This document shows positions 1 to 10,500 of a stretch of 64,000 bases of DNA, one piece after another. The position numbers and the translations under genes were made by a program. The notes below the pieces were generated by a model. That model was not told the origin of the DNA. It saw only the letters and a list, made by a program, of their open reading frames with translations, and did not search any database. Numbering within the stretch: the first letter of the stretch is position 1; each line of letters begins with the position of its first letter. The stretch is from Phytophthora hibernalis. Lineage: Eukaryota > Oomycota > Peronosporomycetes > Peronosporales > Peronosporaceae. Location of the stretch: the NCBI GenBank assembly GCA_012656075.1, contig JAAKBF010000009.1, forward strand, positions 310,001 through 374,000, read 5' to 3'.

Positions 1-111
1 CCGCTGTTCAGTCGGGGTGGCAAGCGGTACTGGAACATTGAGTACGAGGAACTTGAGGAGGTGACGCTGTTGGAGGTTGAAGACTTGTGGCTACTCCTTC
101 TGCCGAGCTAA
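1..111 (+). CDS. C-terminal end of an unidentified gene entering from the left
   Basis: Frame 1 is open from the first base to a TAA at 109-111, giving 36 residues rich in Glu and Leu with a KRYWNIEYEEL segment. The composition looks coding, and the following 490 bases do not continue it. The family cannot be named from so little. The KRYWNIEYEE stretch faintly resembles a Tudor-like strand pattern, but that is only an impression. The start and any upstream exons lie outside the window. Confidence 0.4.
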   Translation, partial: PLFSRGGKRYWNIEYEELEEVTLLEVEDLWLLLLPS

Positions 112-599
112 GCGCAAAAATATTTAACATATGTAACTCTGACTTACGCAAATGTCTTATAATCCGCCCCCGTGAAGATAAGGCCTCATGAGGACTTCCG
201 ACGCAGTATTTATATGCTTTGGGCAGGATCAATGCACTTTGTGGTAATTGAATCAAACGGTGTGTACACATATGAGTCAGGGTCGGTATCTTTCTTACTG
301 GAACTTGTCCTCTTTAGGAAGAGCTTATTGTCCTCAATCTTTATTTTGTGATCATCATGATAGGTCTCACTGCAGCTTTGTTTTTCTAGGATCAGATCAC
401 CTGGCGGACTCTCAACCTTCTCGTTATTCCTGGTTACAGCATAAGAACGTGAAGCCACCACGGTTTCTTGGTTTGAGGATGCAGAAGACGTTAGCTCCCC
501 TATGCTTTCCACGTGAACGTTACCACGCTTGCCAAGGTAAAAGGGGCGTCACATTTCAGCCATCGTTCGTCCGAGTAGAGGAAGCCCACGAGGTTCACC
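112..599. other. Gap between genes, with one unassigned minus-strand open stretch
   Basis: No gene is supported here. On the minus strand an open stretch of about 110 codons, ending at 210, has a plausible coding composition (Ser, Glu, Lys, Thr) but no ATG after the upstream stop and no recognisable domain. It could be the last exon of a gene whose upstream exons I cannot place, or chance. The last part is presumably the globin promoter. I see no convincing core promoter motif. Confidence 0.3.
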
Positions 600-1444
600 A
601 TGGGCTCGGGTGCATCGCGTCCGGGACAACCAGTACCGGCAGGTTCGAAGGCCAAGGTCAAGTCGCCCAAGAAATTCGCGTACTCGGATGTCCGGCTGAT
701 GAAGAAGTACCTGGCCTCTTTCGTTTACTACGAGAAGTCAACCGAGGAACATCGCAGCATTGCAGCTCAACACTGGGATAAAGTTTTCAAAGATGCACCC
801 CACAGCGATCACTGACGACGTTGACCCAGAGTACGCACAAGGAAGCCAAGCACATTACCAAGGCTCAAAACAACAAGATCACCGAGCTGTACGACGTCTT
901 CTATGCTTATCTCGAGGAGCACGGCGGGGATCTGAAACACGTTTTCCGATCGTCCATGCACGTTCGAGGCCGCGTCCTCGTACATATCAGTGCTGGTATG
1001 CGCACGATGTTGGCCTCGGAGAACATCGCCGACAAAATCCTCGCGCTGACCAAGACACATCGTCGATTCGGTGTGAAACTCGAGCACTACGACTGCGTGG
1101 GGCGTGCTCTGCTACACGCTATGCAACGAACGTCGGGTGAAAACTGGAGCCCAGATATTGATGACGCCTGGAGACGAATGTATTCGCATTCGAGTGTCAT
1201 CCTCATTCGAGCAGGGCAGAAAACCGAGAAGCCAGTCTCCAAGGATACGAAGCATAAGGACAAGGACAAGTTCGCAATGGTCAACGCTGGCCCGACCTCA
1301 AATCTGGTGATCACCAAGGCAGGCCGCGTCAACTTCTACAAAATCTTGACCTCGATTCGTAGCCGGAGGGAAGGACGCAGTAAAACCAGCGCCAAAGTTT
1401 CAGGGAGAGCTAATGAACAGGAGATCGGGCTTCGCAAGCCATAA
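600..1444 (+). CDS. Globin with N-terminal myristoylation motif (frame break or 47-nt intron near 783-829)
   Basis: The ATG at 600 lies in a strong context (caccATGG) and begins MGSGAS, a textbook N-myristoylation signal with Gly at position 2 and Ser at 6. The body is a heme globin: FYAYL of helix B, then THRRFG with the likely proximal His just before EHYDCVGRALLHAM, then W and Y residues of helices G/H. A basic Ser/Lys-rich tail follows. The expected role is O2 or NO binding at a membrane, as for N-myristoylated globin X. Frame 3 stops at 815 and the globin core continues in frame 2. A 47-nt GT-AG intron (783-829, with CTGAC as branch site) would join them, but its donor GTTTTC is poor. 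A base missing from the C run at 798-801 is equally possible and better keeps helix A (HWDKVFKDAP). Length is about 265-281 aa. The gene converges on the giant Tudor gene 150 bp away. Confidence 0.82.
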
Positions 1445-1595
1445 CTAGGGTGCTGTGAAAAGTAGGCTGTCCTGTCACGTCGAAAAGAGTTAGAGCTGCG
1501 AAAGTGGAGTCTCGAGCAGAGCACGAATTGTTTATGAAATGCACGCAATGCAAATATCCAACTATTCCAAGTCTGTCTCGACAAATTCCGGGTAC

Positions 1596-4500
1596 CTACT
1601 CAGTCGGATGAGTTCCCGCTACGCCTCCGAAAACTCCGCCAGAGTTTGGACGAGCAGCAGGTTTTCCCACCGCGAAATCATCTCCTCGGAAAGACGACAT
1701 CGACTTCAAGGCCCGAATTGACGAGCTTGGCACTCGGTTTTCCTTGTCTCCGTCATCGAACTCGATCACATAGGTTCCATCAGCATTAGCTCGCGAGATC
1801 GTTCCCTTGAAGTACTTATCTTTCCCCATGTATAGGGCCTCAACTCGCGTTCCAACTCGAAATGGCTGACTGAACTCGACCACCACAGACTTCGATTCGC
1901 CTTTAGCATCCGACCTGGACATTGATATGCCCTTATCGTTGCTTTTAGGCATGCTGACTGACACCAAGCAAATGTGATCACTCTGAACACCCGTCTCCTT
2001 CTCGCCGTCGTCGTAGTCGATGTCGTACGTGCCGTTCAGACGGCAGCGAGAGATCACGCCCGGGTAGAATTTGCTCTTGCCCTTGTACTGGGCCTCCACC
2101 TTGTCGCCCTCCTTGAACTTCTTCTGCTTCCAGTCGTCGTCGCTGTCAACGGCGCCCTTCTTGCCCAGCGACCGGATCAGCTCGGCCGCCACACCCGTCT
2201 CCTTCTCGCCGTCGTCGTAGTCGATGTCGTACGTGCCGTTCAGACGGCAGCGAGAGATCACGCCCGGGTAGAATTTGCTCTTGCCCTTGTACTGGGCCTC
2301 CACTTTGTCGCCCTCCTTGAACTTTTTCTGCTTCGGGCCGTCGTCGCTGTCAACGGCGCCCTTCTTGCCCAGCGACCGGATCAGCTCGGCCGCCACACCC
2401 GTCTCCTTCTCGCCGTCGTCGTAGTCGATGTCGTACGTGCCGTTCAGACGGCAGCGAGAGATCACGCCCGGGTAGAATTTGCTCTTGCCCTTGTACTGGG
2501 CCTCCACCTTGTCGCCCTCCTTGAACTTCTTCTGCTTCGGGCCGTCGTCGCTGTCAACGGCGCCCTTCTTGCCCAGCGACCGGATCAGCTCGGCCGCCAC
2601 ACCCGTCTCCTTCTCGCCGTCGTCGTAGTCGATGTCGTACGTGCCGTTCAGACGGCAGCGAGAGATCACGCCCGGGTAGAATTTGCTCTTGCCCTTGTAC
2701 TGGGCCTCCACCTTGTCGCCCTCCTTGAACTTCTTCTGCTTCCAGTCGTCGTCGCTGTCAACGGCGCCCTTCTTGCCAGCGACCGGATCAGCTCGGCCGC
2801 CACACCCGTCTCCTTCTCGCCGTCGTCGTAGTCGATGTCGTACGTGCCGTTCAGACGGCAGCGAGAGATCACGCCCGGGTAGAATTTGCTCTTGCCCTTG
2901 TACTGGGCCTCCACCTTGTCGCCCTCCTTGAACTTCTTCTGCTTCGGGCCGTCGTCGCTGTCAACGGCGCCCTTCTTGCCCAGCGACCGGATCAGCTCGG
3001 CCGCCACACCCGTCTCCTTCTCGCCGTCGTCGTAGTCGATGTCGTACGTGCCGTTCAGACGGCAGCGAGAGATCACGCCCGGGTAGAATTTGCTCTTGCC
3101 CTTGAACTGGGCCTCCACCTTGTCGCCCTCCTTGAACTTCTTCTGCTTCGGGCCGTCGTCGCTGTCAACGGCGCCCTTCTTGCCCAGCGACCGGATCAGC
3201 TCGGCCGCCACACCCGTCTCCTTCTCGCCGTCGTCGTAGTCGATGTCGTACGTGCCGTTCAGACGGCAGCGAGAGATCACGCCCGGGTAGAATTTGCTCT
3301 TGCCCTTGTACTGGGCCTCCACCTTGTCGCCCTCCTTGAACTTCTTCTGCTTCCAGTCGTCGTCGCTGTCAACGGCGCCGTTCTTGCCCAGCGACCGGAT
3401 CAGCTCGGCCGCCACACCCGTCTCCTTCTCGCCGTCGTCGTAGTCGATGTCGTACGTGCCGTTCAGACGGCAGCGAGAGATCACGCCCGGGTAGAATTTG
3501 CTCTTGCCCTTGTACTGGGCCTCCACCTTGTCGCCCTCCTTGAACTTCTTCTGCTTCGGGCCGTCGTCGCTGTCAACGGCGCCCTTCTTGCCCAGCGACC
3601 GGATCAGCTCGGCCGCCACACCCGTCTCCTTCTCGCCGTCGTCGTAGTCGATGTCGTACGTGCCGTTCAGACGGCAGCGAGAGATCACGCCCGGGTAGAA
3701 TTTGCTCTTGCCCTTGTACTGGGCCTCCACCTTGTCGCCCTCCTTGAACTTCTTCTGCTTCCAGTCGTCGTCGCTGTCAACGGCGCCCTTCTTGCCCAGC
3801 GACCGGATCAGCTCGGCCGCCACACCCGTCTCCTTCTCGCCGTCGTCGTAGTCGATGTCGTACGTGCCGTTCAGACGGCAGCGAGAGATCACGCCCGGGT
3901 AGAATTTGCTCTTGCCCTTGTACTGGGCCTCCACCTTGTCGCCCTCCTTGAACTTCTTCTGCTTCGGGCCGTCGTCGCTGTCAACGGCGCCCTTCTTGCC
4001 CAGCGACCGGATCAGCTCGGCCGCCACACCCGTCTCCTTCTCGCCGTCGTCGTAGTCGATGTCGTACGTGCCGTTCAGACGGCAGCGAGAGATCACGCCC
4101 GGGTAGAATTTGCTCTTGCCCTTGTACTGGGCCTCCACCTTGTCGCCCTCCTTGAACTTCTTCTGCTTCGGGCCGTCGTCGCTGTCAGCGGCGCCCTTCT
4201 TGCGCAGCGACCGGATCAGCTCGGCCGCCACACCCGTCTCCTTCTCGCCGTCGTCGTAGTCGATGTCGTACGTGCCGTTCAGACGGCAGCGAGAGATCAC
4301 GCCCGGGTAGAATTTGCTCTTGCCCTTGTACTGGGCCTCCACCTTGTCGCCCTCCTTGAACTTCTTCTGCTTCGGGCCGTCGTCGCTGTCAACGGCGCCC
4401 TTCTTGCCCAGCGACCGGATCAGCTCGGCCGCCACACCCGTCTCCTTCTCGCCGTCGTCGTAGTCGATGTCGTACGTGCCGTTCAGACGGCAGCGAGAGA

Positions 4501-7500
4501 TCACGCCCGGGTAGAATTTGCTCTTGCCCTTGTACTGGGCCTCCACCTTGTCGCCCTCCTTGAACTTCTTCTGCTTCGGGCCGTCGTCGCTGTCAGCGGC
4601 GCCCTTCTTGCCCAGCGACCGGATCAGCTCGGCCGCCACACCCGTCTCCTTCTCGCCGTCGTCGTAGTCGATGTCGTACGTGCCGTTCAGACGGCAGCGA
4701 GAGATCACGCCCGGGTAGAATTTGCTCTTGCCCTTGTACTGGGCCTCCACCTTGTCGCCCTCCTTGAACTTCTTCTGCTTCGGGCCGTCGTCGCTGTCAG
4801 CGGCGCCCTTCTTGCCCAGCGACCGGATCAGCTCGGCCGCCACACCCGTCTCCTTCTCGCCGTCGTCGTAGTCGATGTCGTACGTGCCGTTCAGACGGCA
4901 GCGAGAGATCACGCCCGGGTAGAATTTGCTCTTGCCCTTGTACTGGGCCTCCACCTTGTCGCCCTCCTTGAACTTCTTCTGCTTCGGGCCGTCGTCGCTG
5001 TCAACGGCGCCCTTCGTGCCCAGCGACCGGATCAGCTCGGCCGCCACACCCGTCTCCTTCTCGCCGTCGTCGTAGTCGATGTCGTACGTGCCGTTCAGAC
5101 GGCAGCGAGAGATCACGCCCGGGTAGAATTTGCTCTTGCCCTTGAACTGGGCCTCCACCTTGTCGCCCTCCTTGAACTTCTTCTGCTTCGGGCCGTCGTC
5201 GCTGTCAACGGCGCCCTTCGTGCCCAGCGACCGGATCAGCTCGGCCGCCACACCCGTCTCCTTCTCGCCGTCGTCGTAGTCGATGTCGTACGTGCCGTTC
5301 AGACGGCAGCGAGAGATCACGCCCGGGTAGAATTTGCTCTTGCCCTTGTACTGGGCCTCCACCTTGTCGCCCTCCTTGAACTTCTTCTGCTTCGGGCCGT
5401 CGTCGCTGTCAACGGCGCCCTTCGTGCCCAGCGACCGGATCAGCTCGGCCGCCACACCCGTCTCCTTCTCGCCGTCGTCGTAGTCGATGTCGTACGTGCC
5501 GTTCAGACGGCAGCGAGAGATCACGCCCGGGTAGAATTTGCTCTTGCCCTTGTACTGGGCCTCCACCTTGTCGCCCTCCTTGAACTTCTTCTGCTTCGGG
5601 CCGTCGTCGCTGTCAGCGGCGCCCTTCTTGCCCAGCGACCGGATCAGCTCGGCCGCCACACCCGTCTCCTTCTCGCCGTCGTCGTAGTCGATGTCGTACG
5701 TGCCGTTCAGACGGCAGCGAGAGATCACGCCCGGGTAGAATTTGCTCTTGCCCTTGTACTGGGCCTCCACCTTGTCGCCCTCCTTGAACTTCTTCTGCTT
5801 CGGGCCGTCGTCGCTGTCAACGGCGCCCTTCTTGCCCAGCGACCGGATCAGCTCGGCCGCCACACCCGTCTCCTTCTCGCCGTCGTCGTAGTCGATGTCG
5901 TACGTGCCGTTCAGACGGCAGCGAGAGATCACGCCCGGGTAGAATTTGCTCTTGCCCTTGTACTGGGCCTCCACCTTGTCGCCCTCCTTGAACTTCTTCT
6001 GCTTCGGGCCGTCGTCGCTGTCAACGGCGCCCTTCTTGCCCAGCGACCGGATCAGCTCGGCCGCCACACCCGTCTCCTTCTCGCCGTCGTCGTAGTCGAT
6101 GTCGTACGTGCCGTTCAGACGGCAGCGAGAGATCACGCCCGGGTAGAATTTGCTCTTGCCCTTGTACTGGGCCTCCACCTTGTCGCCCTCCTTGAACTTC
6201 TTCTGCTTCGGGCCGTCGTCGCTGTCAACGGCGCCCTTCTTGCCCAGCGACCGGATCAGCTCGGCCGCCACACCCGTCTCCTTCTCGCCGTCGTCGTAGT
6301 CGATGTCGTACGTGCCGTTCAGACGGCAGCGAGAGATCACGCCCGGGTAGAATTTGCTCTTGCCCTTGTACTGGGCCTCCACCTTGTCGCCCTCCTTGAA
6401 CTTCTTCTGCTTCCAGTCGTCGTCGCTGTCAACGGCGCCCTTCGTGCCCAGCGACCGGATCAGCTCGGCCGCCACACCCGTCTCCTTCTCGCCGTCGTCG
6501 TAGTCGATGTCGTACGTGCCGTTCAGACGGCAGCGAGAGATCACGCCCGGGTAGAATTTGCTCTTGCCCTTGTACTGGGCCTCCACCTTGTCGCCCTCCT
6601 TGAACTTCTTCTGCTTCGGGCCGTCGTCGCTGTCAACGGCGCCCTTCTTGCCCAGCGACCGGATCAGCTCGGCCGCCACACCCGTCTCCTTCTCGCCGTC
6701 GTCGTAGTCGATGTCGTACGTGCCGTTCAGACGGCAGCGAGAGATCACGCCCGGGTAGAATTTGCTCTTGCCCTTGTACTGGGCCTCCACCTTGTCGCCC
6801 TCCTTGAACTTCTTCTGCTTCGGGCCGTCGTCGCTGTCAACGGCGCCCTTCTTGCCCAGCGACCGGATCAGCTCGGCCGCCACACCCGTCTCCTTCTCGC
6901 CGTCGTCGTAGTCGATGTCGTACGTGCCGTTCAGACGGCAGCGAGAGATCACGCCCGGGTAGAATTTGCTCTTGCCCTTGTACTGGGCCTCCACCTTGTC
7001 GCCCTCCTTGAACTTCTTCTGCTTCGGGCCGTCGTCGCTGTCAACGGCGCCCTTCTTGCCCAGCGACCGGATCAGCTCGGCCGCCACACCCGTCTCCTTC
7101 TCGCCGTCGTCGTAGTCGATGTCGTACGTGCCGTTCAGACGGCAGCGAGAGATCACGCCCGGGTAGAATTTGCTCTTGCCCTTGTACTGGGCCTCCACCT
7201 TGTCGCCCTCCTTGAACTTCTTCTGCTTCGGGCCGTCGTCGCTGTCAACGGCGCCCTTCTTGCCCAGCGACCGGATCAGCTCGGCCGCCACACCCGTCTC
7301 CTTCTCGCCGTCGTCGTAGTCGATGTCGTACGTGCCGTTCAGACGGCAGCGAGAGATCACGCCCGGGTAGAATTTGCTCTTGCCCTTGAACTGGGCCTCC
7401 ACCTTGTCGCCCTCCTTGAACTTTTTCTGCTTCGGGCCGTCGTCGCTGTCAACGGCGCCCTTCTTGCCTAGCGACCGGATCAGCTCGGCCGCCACACCCG

Positions 7501-10500
7501 TCTCCTTCTCGCCGTCGTCGTAGTCGATGTCGTACGTGCCGTTCAGACGGCAGCGAGAGATCACGCCCGGGTAGAATTTGCTCTTGCCCTTGTACTGGGC
7601 CTCCACCTTGTCGCCCTCCTTGAACTTCTTCTGCTTCGGGCCGTCGTCGCTGTCAACGGCGCCCTTCTTGCCCAGCGACCGGATCAGCTCGGCCGCCACA
7701 CCCGTCTCCTTCTCGCCGTCGTCGTAGTCGATGTCGTACGTGCCGTTCAGACGGCAGCGAGAGATCACGCCCGGGTAGAATTTGCTCTTGCCCTTGTACT
7801 GGGCCTCCACCTTGTCGCCCTCCTTGAACTTCTTCTGCTTCGGGCCGTCGTCGCTGTCAACGGCGCCCTTCTTGCCCAGCGACCGGATCAGCTCGGCCGC
7901 CACACCCGTCTCCTTCTCGCCGTCGTCGTAGTCGATGTCGTACGTGCCGTTCAGACGGCAGCGAGAGATCACGCCCGGGTAGAATTTGCTCTTGCCCTTG
8001 TACTGGGCCTCCACCTTGTCGCCCTCCTTGAACTTCTTCTGCTTCGGGCCGTCGTCGCTGTCAACGGCGCCCTTCTTGCCCAGCGACCGGATCAGCTCGG
8101 CCGCCACACCCGTCTCCTTCTCGCCGTCGTCGTAGTCGATGTCGTACGTGCCGTTCAGACGGCAGCGAGAGATCACGCCCGGGTAGAATTTGCTCTTGCC
8201 CTTGAACTGGGCCTCCACCTTGTCGCCCTCCTTGAACTTCTTCTGCTTCGGGCCGTCGTCGCTGTCAACGGCGCCCTTCTTGCCCAGCGACCGGATCAGC
8301 TCGGCCGCCACACCCGTCTCCTTCTCGCCGTCGTCGTAGTCGATGTCGTACGTGCCGTTCAGACGGCAGCGAGAGATCACGCCCGGGTAGAATTTGCTCT
8401 TGCCCTTGTACTGGGCCTCCACCTTGTCGCCCTCCTTGAACTTCTTCTGCTTCCAGTCGTCGTCGCTGTCAACGGCGCCCTTCTTGCCCAGCGACCGGAT
8501 CAGCTCGGCCGCCACACCCGTCTCCTTCTCGCCGTCGTCGTAGTCGATGTCGTACGTGCCGTTCAGACGGCAGCGAGAGATCACGCCCGGGTAGAATTTG
8601 CTCTTGCCCTTGTACTGGGCCTCCACCTTGTCGCCCTCCTTGAACTTCTTCTGCTTCGGGCCGTCGTCGCTGTCAACGGCGCCCTTCTTGCCCAGCGACC
8701 GGATCAGCTCGGCCGCCACACCCGTCTCCTTCTCGCCGTCGTCGTAGTCGATGTCGTACGTGCCGTTCAGACGGCAGCGAGAGATCACGCCCGGGTAGAA
8801 TTTGCTCTTGCCCTTGTACTGGGCCTCCACCTTGTCGCCCTCCTTGAACTTCTTCTGCTTCGGGCCGTCGTCGCTGTCAACGGCGCCCTTCTTGCCCAGC
8901 GACCGGATCAGCTCGGCCGCCACACCCGTCTCCTTCTCGCCGTCGTCGTAGTCGATGTCGTACGTGCCGTTCAGACGGCAGCGAGAGATCACGCCCGGGT
9001 AGAATTTGCTCTTGCCCTTGTACTGGGCCTCCACCTTGTCGCCCTCCTTGAACTTCTTCTGCTTCCAGTCGTCGTCGCTGTCAACGGCGCCCTTCTTGCC
9101 AGCGACCGGATCAGCTCGGCCGCCACACCCGTCTCCTTCTCGCCGTCGTCGTAGTCGATGTCGTACGTGCCGTTCAGACGGCAGCGAGAGATCACGCCCG
9201 GGTAGAATTTGCTCTTGCCCTTGTACTGGGCCTCCACCTTGTCGCCCTCCTTGAACTTCTTCTGCTTCGGGCCGTCGTCGCTGTCAACGGCGCCCTTCTT
9301 GCCCAGCGACCGGATCAGCTCGGCCGCCACACCCGTCTCCTTCTCGCCGTCGTCGTAGTCGATGTCGTACGTGCCGTTCAGACGGCAGCGAGAGATCACG
9401 CCCGGGTAGAATTTGCTCTTGCCCTTGTACTGGGCCTCCACCTTGTCGCCCTCCTTGAACTTCTTCTGCTTCGGGCCGTCGTCGCTGTCAACGGCGCCCT
9501 TCTTGCCCAGCGACCGGATCAGCTCGGCCGCCACACCCGTCTCCTTCTCGCCGTCGTCGTAGTCGATGTCGTACGTGCCGTTCAGACGGCAGCGAGAGAT
9601 CACGCCCGGGTAGAATTTGCTCTTGCCCTTGTACTGGGCCTCCACCTTGTCGCCCTCCTTGAACTTCTTCTGCTTCCAGTCGTCGTCGCTGTCAACGGCG
9701 CCCTTCGTGCCCAGCGACCGGATCAGCTCGGCCGCCACACCCGTCTCCTTCTCGCCGTCGTCGTAGTCGATGTCGTACGTGCCGTTCAGACGGCAGCGAG
9801 AGATCACGCCCGGGTAGAATTTGCTCTTGCCCTTGTACTGGGCCTCCACCTTGTCGCCCTCCTTGAACTTCTTCTGCTTCGGGCCGTCGTCGCTGTCAAC
9901 GGCGCCCTTCGTGCCCAGCGACCGGATCAGCTCGGCCGCCACACCCGTCTCCTTCTCGCCATCGTCGTAGTCGACGTCGTACGTGCCGTTCAGACGGCAG
10001 CGAGAGATCACGCCCGGGTAAAATTTACTCTTTCCTTTGGGTTGGGCTTCTACTGGTTGGCTGACTTTGAATGATGGTTTTGGTGTTGGTGGTTTCTGGA
10101 TAGCAGTTGGTGCTGTTGTCTTGGCGGCGGGTGCTGTTTCGATCGCTCGAACGGTGGCGGCCGGAACTGCTAGAACTTTCTCTCCGTCGTGGAAGTCAAT
10201 GTCATAGGAGCCATTCAGGCGGCACCGAGCAACTATGCCAAGGAAATATCCATCTCTTCCTTTCGGCTGTGCTTCGATGGCTTCACCTTGCTTGAACCTC
10301 CACTTAGGTTGAGCGCAGGTATCCTCGCTTGTGGAGGGTGCGCTCGGCCTCTTCACCAAGGGCCTCTTGGGGAGGATTGATCCCTCTTCACTTTGAACGA
10401 TATGCCTCGATTTCACTGGTGAGCTTGCACGAGCGCGTATGTTTCTTCCCAGGACATGCTTTTCCAGCTCACCAGTATCAAGCTCCACGTCACAGCTGCC

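Noticed and set aside
1974..2831. Plus-strand open reading across the Tudor array (Leu/Val-rich)
   Set aside because: It is a shadow of the repeat on the opposite strand; it begins and ends with the array and has no unique flanks.
1990..10045. CRISPR-like or satellite interpretation of the 204-bp array
   Set aside because: There are no spacers and the whole unit is coding in one frame with conserved Tudor residues.
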